Below, piece after piece: positions 53,014 through 60,674 of a DNA stretch of 64,000 nucleotides. The stretch is from Allorhizobium ampelinum S4 (lineage in GTDB: Bacteria > Pseudomonadota > Alphaproteobacteria > Rhizobiales > Rhizobiaceae), in the NCBI RefSeq assembly GCF_000016285.1, contig NC_011988.1, forward strand, positions 434,001 through 498,000. The letters run 5' to 3'. A program made the position numbers and the translations under genes. Position 1 is the first letter of the stretch; every line of letters starts with the position of its first letter. The notes below the pieces were generated by a model. It did not search any database and was not told the DNA's origin. It was given only the letters and a program-made list of their open reading frames with translations.

Positions 53014-53373
53014 ATGCCATCCCGACAATTCCTCTGCCGACAGGATGCCGTTGGCGAGGGCGAGGCTAAAGGCTTCGGCCCGCTTGAAGGCTTCCGTCGC
53101 AAGATCATCGTGATCAGACGTGACGGCAAGCTCCACGCCTGGCTCGATGCTTGCCCGCATTATTCCAGCGGAACGCCGATGGCCTGGAAGACGGATGCCT
53201 ATTTCAACGGCGAGAAAACCCATCTCGCCTGCCATTCCCATGGCGCCTTGTTCGATTTGGAGACGGGAGAATGTGTGCTTGGCCCTTGCCTGGGGCAAGG
53301 ACTGACACGAGTGGACATTGCAGTGGGTGAGGAAGGCGAGGTTTTCGCTTTGGTAACTGCGCAGGAGGAATAA
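53014..53373 (+). CDS. Rieske [2Fe-2S] protein
   Basis: 119 residues. Rieske motifs are CPH at 47-49 and CHSH at 73-76, giving the expected CxH...CxxH set (Cys47, His49, Cys73, His76). Small ferredoxin-like Rieske protein, with no other domain, as in naphthalene- or flavonoid-type oxygenase systems. It lies 17 bases after the VOC gene and three bases before the FAD monooxygenase. Likely an electron carrier or accessory to an oxygenase, but no Rieske oxygenase alpha subunit is seen. Confidence 0.93.
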   Translation: MPSRQFLCRQDAVGEGEAKGFGPLEGFRRKIIVIRRDGKLHAWLDACPHYSSGTPMAWKTDAYFNGEKTHLACHSHGALFDLETGECVLGPCLGQGLTRVDIAVGEEGEVFALVTAQEE

Positions 53374-53376
53374 AAC

Positions 53377-54507
53377 ATGAATTCGGGTATCAAGAAGATC
53401 CTGATTATCGGCGGTGGTTTTTCGGGAATGACTGCGGCACTTCAGCTGTCGCGAGAGGGGTTTGAGGTCGATCTCGTGGAGATCGATCCAGGATGGCGCT
53501 CCTATGGGGCAGGCATCAGCCTGCACGGCTCGACGCTCAGGGTGCTGCGCCAACTCGGCCTGCTGGATCGCTTCATGGAAGAGGGTTATGCCAGTGACGG
53601 CGTGCACTTACGGGGGCCGGATGATGCCGTGCTGTTCACACTGCCTACCCCCCGGGTGGCGGGCGACGATATTCCCGGCGGCGGCGGCATCATGCGCCCG
53701 GCGCTTGCCAAAATCCTGTCGGAGGCGGTGCGGGCTTCCACGACCAAGGTTCGGCTAGGCGTGACATTTACCGAGATCGTCCAGAGCGAAGACGGAGCAC
53801 AGGTCAGCTTTAGCGACGGCAGTTCAGACCGGTTCGATCTCGTCATCGGGGCGGACGGGCTGTTTTCCGCTGTCCGTTCCAAGACGTTTCCTCATGCCCC
53901 AAAGCCCCGTTTCATCGGCCAGTCGGTCTGGCGCGCTGTTCTGCCAAGACCGGAGGAGCTGGAAACCATCACCATGTGGATGGGTCCGAAACTCAAGGTC
54001 GGCTTGAATGGCGTCAACAAAACCCAAGCCTATCTATTCCTGACCGAAGACCGCCCCACCAATAACTTCGTGGCTCCGGAGCTTTTCGTCGATACCCTGC
54101 GCGGCTTGATGGAGCGCTTCAGCTCGCCAATCATCCAAGGAATTGCCAAGCAATTGTCAGCTGAGCACCAGATCATTTACCGGCCACTGGAGCAGATGTT
54201 GCTGCCGCGTCCTTGGTTTCAGGGACGGGTGGTGCTGATCGGCGACGCCGTTCATGCCACGACACCGCATCTGGCCGCCGGTGCCTGTATCGGTATCGAG
54301 GATGCCATGGTGCTGGCCGAGGAATTGGTGAGGGGCAGCGATGTCGATGGCGCGCTTGCCGCTTTCGAGGCAAGGCGCTGGGAGCGGTGTCGGATGGTGG
54401 TCGAGAATTCGGGCCGTCTGGCCGATATCGAGATCCATGGCGGCAGCCGTGAAGAGCACGCTTCGATCATGACAGTTTCGATGAAAACCCTGGCGGAAGC
54501 GATCTGA
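53377..54507 (+). CDS. FAD-dependent aromatic-ring monooxygenase
   Basis: 376 residues. FAD fold IIGGGFSGMTAALQLSREGFEVDLVEID, the DG motif DLVIGADGLFSAVRS, and the GD motif VVLIGDAVHATTPHLAAGACIGIEDAMVLAEEL. PHBH/salicylate-hydroxylase fold without a thioredoxin-like tail. Probable ring hydroxylase preparing the VOC dioxygenase substrate. Three-base spacing from the Rieske gene. Confidence 0.9.
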   Translation: MNSGIKKILIIGGGFSGMTAALQLSREGFEVDLVEIDPGWRSYGAGISLHGSTLRVLRQLGLLDRFMEEGYASDGVHLRGPDDAVLFTLPTPRVAGDDIPGGGGIMRPALAKILSEAVRASTTKVRLGVTFTEIVQSEDGAQVSFSDGSSDRFDLVIGADGLFSAVRSKTFPHAPKPRFIGQSVWRAVLPRPEELETITMWMGPKLKVGLNGVNKTQAYLFLTEDRPTNNFVAPELFVDTLRGLMERFSSPIIQGIAKQLSAEHQIIYRPLEQMLLPRPWFQGRVVLIGDAVHATTPHLAAGACIGIEDAMVLAEELVRGSDVDGALAAFEARRWERCRMVVENSGRLADIEIHGGSREEHASIMTVSMKTLAEAI

Positions 54508-54650
54508 CACCAGAAATCATTGCAAGTGATAGTCGATACTCAATTTAAAAATTACTTAAATTATTGATTTTGTTAAAATATTTTCGACGGCGTTCCGATT
54601 GGGAGATCGGACGCTTTTGTCGGCGCATGAAAAGAACCGGAGGAGATGGA
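54508..54650. promoter_or_regulatory. 143-base AT-rich gap with inverted repeat, possible second promoter
   Basis: The only long gap in the operon. AATTTAA-AAATTAC-TTAAATT (54542-54562) is a perfect 7-base inverted repeat with a 7-base spacer; flanks TCA and ATTGA extend the symmetry partly. It could be a second LysR target. Confidence 0.45.
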
Positions 54651-55769
54651 ATGTCAGGACAGAAATTTGGAGTGGTCGGGTCGATTGCCCTCGTCATCGG
54701 TCACTTCTCGGGCATGCTTGATTTGATTGCTCTTCCCGTCTGGGTTGGTGCGCTTGTCGAACGCTTCGGGTTCAGCCCGCAGCAGGCAGGCGGGATCGTG
54801 ACATTGTTCCTGGTCGGTGCAGTGGTTGCGAGCCTCATTGTTGCGCCTCGTTTCAACCAGATGAACCAAAGGCGCTGGGCCTCGACGGCTTTTGCCGTTG
54901 CCGCTGCCGCTTTTTTTGGTGCATCGAGAGAGACGGCTTTCATTCCCCTTGCACTGTTACATCTGACTGCCGGTTTCGCGGTTGGGACAGCTCTTTCCAT
55001 GGTGCATGGAACGATCGGCCAGGCGACCAATCCGCATCGGCTATTCGCCATGGCTGGCATAGCCCTTGGACTTTTCGCCATTGTTCTCCTGGCCGCCATA
55101 CCGCAGCTTTTGATCGTTTATGGCGGTTCTGTCCTCTTCTATGTGTTCACCGGTATCATGGTGATTGCCGCCCTTACCTCTACGTTCTTGTTTCGCAATC
55201 CCGTCCATGCCGTTGAGCCGGAGAAAAAGCCCTTTAGCCGGGCAATGTGGTTCACGATCTTTGGCATCAGCATCCTGACCTTCAACCAATCCATGGTATT
55301 TTCCTTCGTTGAGGTCATCGGTAAATCGCGTGGGTTTTCCGCAGAAAGCGTGCTGGCCGTTCTCATCGCGCTGGGCTGCGTCAACTTCATATTGCCGTCT
55401 CCACTGGCGGCTTTTTTGCAGACCCGCGTTTCCGCCACGACTGTCACCCAGATTGGGCCGGCGGTGCAGGTCATTCTGGCAATCATCGTGACCTCGGTCA
55501 CCGTTTTTCCGGTCTGGGCGGTCGCGGCCTCCCTGTTCGTCTCCGTGCAGATCTTCACGCATAACTTTGCGTTCGGTCGTCTGGCAAAACTCGATCCGAC
55601 CGGACGTGCCGTTGCAGCGACCCCGGCGATGCTGATGGTGGGGGCCGCACTTGGCCCCATTGTCGGCGGTGCATTGGGCGAAAATTTTGGCTTCGCGGCG
55701 CTGGGCGTGACGGCTGTGGCGGTCGGCGCGGTCTCTATTGGCTTCTTTACCAAGGCGAAAACAGCATGA
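54651..55769 (+). CDS. Major facilitator superfamily transporter
   Basis: 372 residues from MSGQKFGVVGSIALVIGHFSG, with GGAGGAG upstream; the frame from 54564 lacks a site. About eleven or twelve hydrophobic segments, with LVGALVERFGFSPQQAGGIVTLFLVGAVVASL at the first half and NFAFGRLAKLDPTGRAVAATPAMLMVGAALGPIVGG late. Substrate likely the compound catabolised by the operon. Short for MFS (usually 390-430) but without sign of truncation. Confidence 0.82.
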   Translation: MSGQKFGVVGSIALVIGHFSGMLDLIALPVWVGALVERFGFSPQQAGGIVTLFLVGAVVASLIVAPRFNQMNQRRWASTAFAVAAAAFFGASRETAFIPLALLHLTAGFAVGTALSMVHGTIGQATNPHRLFAMAGIALGLFAIVLLAAIPQLLIVYGGSVLFYVFTGIMVIAALTSTFLFRNPVHAVEPEKKPFSRAMWFTIFGISILTFNQSMVFSFVEVIGKSRGFSAESVLAVLIALGCVNFILPSPLAAFLQTRVSATTVTQIGPAVQVILAIIVTSVTVFPVWAVAASLFVSVQIFTHNFAFGRLAKLDPTGRAVAATPAMLMVGAALGPIVGGALGENFGFAALGVTAVAVGAVSIGFFTKAKTA

Positions 55770-56347
55770 CACAATTTCCTGACATTACCCGTATCGTTAC
55801 CGGCCATGCGAGCGATGGCCGCTCCATCCTCAGCGAAGTCGGGCCTTTGCCCAAGGTGGTTGAAATCGATGCCATTCCTGGCACTGTGTTTCACGAAGTG
55901 TGGTCAACAGGCGAAAGCCCTGTGCGGATTGATAATAGAACCGACCCGACCTTAGGTCCGCTGGTGCTACCGCCTCCAGCTGGCGGCACGCGCATCCGTT
56001 TCGTCGATATTCCGCCGGATACCGAGGATTTTTTGAAAACCGGTGCGGAGCGAATGAACGTGGCCTTCGAGCAACTGGGCGACAAGGCTGCCTCCACGGT
56101 GGAGGAGCATTCTCCGCATCCGCTGATGCATCGCACGGAATCGGTTGATTATGGCATTGTCATTGAAGGCGAGATGACCCTGGTACTTGATGATGGCGAG
56201 GTGCTTTTGAAGCAGGGGTCTGTCGTCATCCAACGTGGGACCAATCATGCCTGGGCCAATCGGTCCGGCAAGACGTGCCGGATGCTCTTCATCCTGATCG
56301 CAGGGGTCTACGACCCCGCTATCGCCGCAAGTCTTGCCGGACGATGA
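55766..56347 (+). CDS. Cupin-domain protein
   Basis: 193 residues. A single cupin barrel at about residues 105-180 has HPLMHRTESVDYGIVIEGEMTLVLDDGE and the second motif LLKQGSVVIQRGTNHAWANRSGKTCRM. Metal ligands would be the His and Glu residues of HRTESVDY and NHAW. Start overlaps the MFS stop by four bases. Such cupins sit beside FAH enzymes in many aromatic loci; whether it is a dioxygenase or a binding protein is unknown. Confidence 0.85.
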   Translation: MTQFPDITRIVTGHASDGRSILSEVGPLPKVVEIDAIPGTVFHEVWSTGESPVRIDNRTDPTLGPLVLPPPAGGTRIRFVDIPPDTEDFLKTGAERMNVAFEQLGDKAASTVEEHSPHPLMHRTESVDYGIVIEGEMTLVLDDGEVLLKQGSVVIQRGTNHAWANRSGKTCRMLFILIAGVYDPAIAASLAGR

Positions 56348-56386
56348 TAGCCGGGTGCCACCAATAACAGCAGGAACGAGGTCATC

Positions 56387-57364
56387 ATGAAGTTTGCAAC
56401 TTATCACGATGGAAGCCGCGACGGCCAACTCTGGATCGTTTCGCGCGATCTGAAACGGGCCGTTCCAGCAACCGGCATCGCTGTGTCCCTGCTTGCTGCG
56501 CTGGAGGATTGGGATGCCGCCGCTCCCCGCCTTCTCGAACTGTATGAACGGGTCAATGCGGGAGATGAGCCCTTTGCCACCAGCTTCCAGCCGGAACGGT
56601 GTCTGGCACCCTTGCCGCGTGCGCCGCAATGGCTGGATGCGTCGGCTTTCCTCAACCATGGTCGGTTGATGGATAAGGCCTTCGACAATCCGGTTAACCC
56701 GGACTTCGAGACAGTGCCCTTGATCTATCAAGGGGCGAGCGACGATTTCCGCGGGCCGCTGGCAGGCGTGGAGTTTCTCGACGACGCGCTGCTGATCGAC
56801 ATGGAAGGCGAGTTCGGCGTTATTCTTGCCGATGTGCCGATGGGCGTGACACCGGAAAATGCCACCGATCACGTCCGTCTGCTGGTGCAGATCAACGATT
56901 GGTCGCTGCGCGCTCTTGGGCCGCGCGAAATGCGGGCGGGTTTCGGGTTTCTCCAGGCCAAACCATCGACGGCCTTTGCACCGGTCGCCATCACGCCGGA
57001 CGAGATCGGGCCGCATTGGTCTAACGGTCGGACGGGTCTGGCTTTGCATGTGGAGATCAACGGGCGGCGGGTCGGGGATGCGCATGGAAGCGAGATGCAT
57101 TTCTCCTTCGGTGAATTGATCGCTCATTGCGCCCGTAGTCGGCGTTTATCGGCGGGGACCATTCTGGGTTCCGGCACAGTGTCCAATGCAGATCGGGCCG
57201 CCGGTTCGTCTTGCATTTCTGAAATCCGGGTGATCGAGCTTCTGGATGAAGGCAAGGCGCGCACGCCCTTTCTGACCTGGGGTGATCAGGTGCGGATGGA
57301 GGCACGGCTGCCGGATGGGAGCACGCCTTTCGGGGTGATTGATCAGGCGGTGGTGAAGGCCTGA
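56387..57364 (+). CDS. Fumarylacetoacetate hydrolase-family protein
   Basis: 325 residues, longer N-terminal region than the gene at 8385. Metal site DMEGEFGVILADVPMG, LLVQINDWSLRALGPREMRAGFGFLQAKPSTAFAPVAITPDEIG and GTILGSGTVSNAD are the FAH C-terminal domain. Likely hydrolyses or decarboxylates the ring-fission product. Its stop overlaps the following start by one base. Confidence 0.88.
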   Translation: MKFATYHDGSRDGQLWIVSRDLKRAVPATGIAVSLLAALEDWDAAAPRLLELYERVNAGDEPFATSFQPERCLAPLPRAPQWLDASAFLNHGRLMDKAFDNPVNPDFETVPLIYQGASDDFRGPLAGVEFLDDALLIDMEGEFGVILADVPMGVTPENATDHVRLLVQINDWSLRALGPREMRAGFGFLQAKPSTAFAPVAITPDEIGPHWSNGRTGLALHVEINGRRVGDAHGSEMHFSFGELIAHCARSRRLSAGTILGSGTVSNADRAAGSSCISEIRVIELLDEGKARTPFLTWGDQVRMEARLPDGSTPFGVIDQAVVKA

Positions 57365-58284
57365 TGCGCATTCTTGTGACCGGTGCTGATGGCTTTCTCG
57401 GACGCGGGCTCGTGGCTCGTCTCCCGTTCGCTCTTCACCAGGCAAAGCGGATCGTTGTCACAGACCGAGCCTTTGCTCAACCTGTCCCTGACGGGATTGA
57501 GGCCTTGGTCGGTGATCTCGGCGATCCCGGCTTTCTGGACACATTGCTGGAACCCGGTTTCGATCTAGTCTTCCATCTGGCCAGCGTTCCCGGAGGACTT
57601 GCCGAGCGCGAACAGGCGCTGGGACATGGTGCAAACCTGCTTGCGCCGATTGCTTTGGCGCAAGGCGTCGCACTTCGCCAGCCCGGCGCGAGGCTGGTGT
57701 TTGCCTCCTCCATCGCGGTCTATGGTGCGCTTGGAGCGGCAACCGTCACGGCGCAGACGCTTGCCGCGCCGCAGTTGACCTATGGCGCCCACAAGCTGAT
57801 GACCGAAATTCTGTTGTCCGACATGACGCGACGCGGTGCGCTTTCAGCCATCAGTCTGCGGTTTCCCGGCATTGTCGCACGGCCTGCGACCGATAGCGGG
57901 CATGGTTCGGCCTTTATGAGCCTGCTTTTCCATCGGATCGCTGCCGGAGAAGCCTATGCCTGTCCGGTTCCGGCGAAAAGCACCTGCTGGTGGGTCTCGC
58001 GGCAGGCGGCGGTGGATATGCTGCTGCATGCCGCAGGGCTGAAGGATAGTGCCGTAACCGTTGTCCAGCCGCCGGTACTGTTTGCAACGACCGGCGACGT
58101 GGCCGCTGCTGTCGCCCGCCATGTGGGCAAAACCGCATTGGTCGAATGGGGTGAGGACGACATGCTTCGCCGCCTGTTTGGTGCGATGCCGCCGCTTGAT
58201 GCTGCCACGGCGTTGGCGGCGGGCTTCAAGGCCGATGCTGATCTCGACGCGCTTGCCAAAGCCGCAATTTCAGGAGAGTCATGA
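57364..58284 (+). CDS. NAD-dependent epimerase/dehydratase, extended SDR (DenD-like)
   Basis: 306 residues. NAD fold MRILVTGADGFLGRGLVARL, catalytic Ser in FASSIAVYG and the YxxxK pair in LTYGAHKLMTE, all in the extended SDR (epimerase) layout; PGARLVFASSIAVYG and LRFPGIVARP are like D-erythronate dehydrogenase DenD. Oxidises or epimerises a hydroxyacid-like intermediate. Substrate unknown. Overlaps the cyclase gene by four bases. Confidence 0.87.
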   Translation: MRILVTGADGFLGRGLVARLPFALHQAKRIVVTDRAFAQPVPDGIEALVGDLGDPGFLDTLLEPGFDLVFHLASVPGGLAEREQALGHGANLLAPIALAQGVALRQPGARLVFASSIAVYGALGAATVTAQTLAAPQLTYGAHKLMTEILLSDMTRRGALSAISLRFPGIVARPATDSGHGSAFMSLLFHRIAAGEAYACPVPAKSTCWWVSRQAAVDMLLHAAGLKDSAVTVVQPPVLFATTGDVAAAVARHVGKTALVEWGEDDMLRRLFGAMPPLDAATALAAGFKADADLDALAKAAISGES

Positions 58285-59057
58285 TGAAGATTATCGATCT
58301 GTCCGTTGCTATCGAAAACGACATTCCTGCCGATCCGCCGGGCCTTGGTCCCAAAATCACCTACACGAACCATGCGGAAGGCTCGGAAGAGGTTTTGCGC
58401 TTCTTTCCCGGGCTCGACATTGGCGATGTTCCCGGTGGGGAAGGCTGGGCAGTCGAACAGCTGAACCTGACCGCCCATGCCGGTACGCATCTCGATGCGC
58501 CCTGGCATTTCGCCTCAACGATGAATAATGGCGAGCGCGCCTGGACCATTGATGAAGTGCCGCTGGACTGGTGCATCCGTCCGGGCGTCAAACTGGATCT
58601 GCGCCATCTGCCGGACGGCTCAATCGCAACGGCAGCCGATCTTCAGTCAGCTCTGGAGGTCGCAGGCCATACACTCCAGCCTTTTGATGTGGTGCTGGTC
58701 AACACCGCCGCCGGTGCCGCCTATGGGCGACCGGATTATCTGGGCCGTGGCTGTGGCATCGGACGCGAGGCCACCCACTGGCTTATGGCGCAAGGCGTCC
58801 ACATCGCTGGAACCGACGCCTGGTCCTGGGATGCGCCCTTTCCGGTCACCGCCAAACGGTTTGCGGAAACCAGGGATGCAGGGTTGATCTGGGAAGGACA
58901 TAAAGCCGCCCGTGAAGGTATTTTCCTGCATATGGAAAAGCTGACACGGCTGGAGGAATTGCCGGGCTCCGGCTTCACCGTCTCCTGCCTGCCTGTGAAG
59001 ATCAAGGGCGGCTCGGCTGGCTGGTGCCGTGCAGTGGCGATTTTCCCGGAGGGTTAA
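58281..59057 (+). CDS. Cyclase-family protein (kynurenine formamidase-like metal hydrolase)
   Basis: 258 residues. The metal motif is AHAGTHLDAPWHF (HxGTHxDxPxH), with GRGCGIGREATHWLMAQGVHIAGTDAWSWDAPF later. The family includes kynurenine formamidase, isatin hydrolase and polyketide cyclases, all Mn- or Zn-dependent, acting on lactam, lactone or amide bonds. Last gene of the operon, followed by a long palindromic element. Confidence 0.88.
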   Translation: MMKIIDLSVAIENDIPADPPGLGPKITYTNHAEGSEEVLRFFPGLDIGDVPGGEGWAVEQLNLTAHAGTHLDAPWHFASTMNNGERAWTIDEVPLDWCIRPGVKLDLRHLPDGSIATAADLQSALEVAGHTLQPFDVVLVNTAAGAAYGRPDYLGRGCGIGREATHWLMAQGVHIAGTDAWSWDAPFPVTAKRFAETRDAGLIWEGHKAAREGIFLHMEKLTRLEELPGSGFTVSCLPVKIKGGSAGWCRAVAIFPEG

Positions 59058-59198
59058 CAGTCTATCCAAGAATTGCCGCTGGCCGTCTGCAAATGGCAAT
59101 TTCTGCGCTTCCAGTGCTCACGTACTTTAAGTACGCTCCGCGCCGGTTCTCGAAATCACCATTTTCGCCAGGCCAACAGCAATCCTTGAACAGACTGT
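59057..59198. repeat. 142-base imperfect palindrome after the operon
   Basis: The first 27 bases (ACAGTCTATCCAAG..CTGGC) pair with the last 27 (GCCAACAG..AGACTGT) at about five mismatches, the middle contains AAATGGNNATTTC symmetry, and the centre is GTACTTTAAGTAC. It reads like a non-autonomous dispersed palindromic element of rhizobia. It may act as a terminator of the operon. Confidence 0.65.
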
Positions 59199-59282
59199 AA
59201 GACAATTTCGTTGTATGCCAATCTGCTGCGCCCGCCGTTATAAAAGACACGGGCACAGCATTTCAAATCGTGCCTGTTCAAC

Positions 59283-60593
59283 CTATTCCGGGTTTTCCAG
59301 GCTGAACATTTCGGTGCGTTCGTCATAGGCGAACAATTCGGCATAGCGCGCCCAGGAGACAATGGTCTTCAACGTGTCGTCGGCGTAGGATTCGCTCATG
59401 TAATCCTCCAGTTCGTTGCGGAACCGCGCTGCCGGTGCTGTATGGCTTGGCCGTTCATCCAGAACCCGGCGGATCAGGCCCATCAGAGGCACATAGCTGA
59501 CCAGATGCTCGGCAAACAGTTTTTTGCGGGCATCGGTTTCCAGATGGGCGAAGCGGGTTCCGGCCTCGGTCAGCACCAGATCGCCTTCGCTCAGATGGGC
59601 AAAGCGCAAAAGCTGGAGCGCTTCACCCAGATGAAACAGCTCGTCGGCCTCCAGTTGCAACTGGCCGGCCAGTACCGGAAGATCGGCGCGGCCATGATAG
59701 GGTGCGCCTGCGAGCGCCTCGATCAGCCCCGACAGGATGTTGGTCGAAACCGGCTCCAGCACCATGCCCATGCCCGTGCCGGGAATGCCGTCCATGCTGG
59801 GCAAGCGCGGTTCGGCGCGTGCCGTCATCAGCGCGTAGATGCTATCGACCAGCTGGCGGAACACCGGGTCGAGCCGGTTGCGCGGATGCGGCAGATCGAC
59901 CTTCAATTCGCGCGCCACCCGGCCCGGATTGGAGGAAAACACCAGGATGCGGTCACACATCAGCACCGCTTCCTCGATATTGTGGGTGACGATCAGCACG
60001 GATTTGATTGGCAGGCGGCCCTCGATCCACAGGTCGATCATGTCAGTGCGCAGGGTTTCGGCAGTCAGCACGTCGAGGGCGGAAAATGGCTCGTCCATCA
60101 ACAGCAGATCAGGGTGGACGACCAGGGCGCGGGCAAAGCCGACGCGCTGGCGCATGCCGCCGGACAGCTCTTTCGGATAGGCGTTTTCAAACCCATCAAG
60201 GCCGATCAGGTCGATTGCGGCCAAGGCAAGTGAGCGTCGCTCGGTGCGGTCTACGCCCTTGGCTTCCAGGCCGAGTTCGACATTCTGGAGCACTGTTAGC
60301 CAGGGAAACAGGGCAAAGGACTGGAAGACCATCGAGATGCCGGGCGGTGGCCCGTCGATTTCGGTGCCGCGATAGCGGGCGCTGCCCGAAGACGGCGACA
60401 GCAAGCCGGCGATGATGCGCAGCAGCGTCGATTTTCCGGAGCCGGAGCGGCCGAGCAAGCCGACGATTTCGCCTTCCTTGATGGCGAGGTCAACATTTTC
60501 GAGCACGACAACATCGTTGCCGCTGGCCTTGGGAAAGGAGCGAGAGACCTGGGCGATATCGATCAGCGGGGACTTGGTGATAAGATCAAGCAT
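59283..60593 (-). CDS. ABC transporter ATP-binding protein with C-terminal AAA-associated domain
   Basis: 436 residues from MLDLITKSPLIDIAQVSRSF, with AAGGA upstream; an ATG at 60623 has no site. Walker [19 protein letters not shown], signature LSGGMRQRVGFARAL, Walker B LLLMDEPFSALDV (nitrate/sulfonate/taurine-type). After residue 260 an extra domain (LPVLAGQLQLEADELFHLGEALQLLRFAHLSEGDLVLTEAGTRFAHLETDARKKLFAEHLVSYVPLMGLIRRVLDERP) of the AAA-associated type follows. Pairs with the fused permease below; no binding protein gene present, so the substrate is open. Confidence 0.9.
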   Translation of the reverse strand: MLDLITKSPLIDIAQVSRSFPKASGNDVVVLENVDLAIKEGEIVGLLGRSGSGKSTLLRIIAGLLSPSSGSARYRGTEIDGPPPGISMVFQSFALFPWLTVLQNVELGLEAKGVDRTERRSLALAAIDLIGLDGFENAYPKELSGGMRQRVGFARALVVHPDLLLMDEPFSALDVLTAETLRTDMIDLWIEGRLPIKSVLIVTHNIEEAVLMCDRILVFSSNPGRVARELKVDLPHPRNRLDPVFRQLVDSIYALMTARAEPRLPSMDGIPGTGMGMVLEPVSTNILSGLIEALAGAPYHGRADLPVLAGQLQLEADELFHLGEALQLLRFAHLSEGDLVLTEAGTRFAHLETDARKKLFAEHLVSYVPLMGLIRRVLDERPSHTAPAARFRNELEDYMSESYADDTLKTIVSWARYAELFAYDERTEMFSLENPE

Positions 60594-60674
60594 GGGAACA
60601 ATCCTTTTGTCGGATGACATCATGTCTGTGGTGTCAGGGAATGCCGAAACATTCCCGATTGATGGTGGATGGTA

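Noticed and set aside
54508..54650. Break of the operon into two independent loci
   Set aside because: Direction, function and tight spacing on both sides suggest one locus; a second promoter is possible but not separation.
55967..57127. 386-codon minus-strand open frame opposite the cupin and FAH genes
   Set aside because: Antisense shadow; composition is not protein-like and the plus-strand genes have intact motifs.
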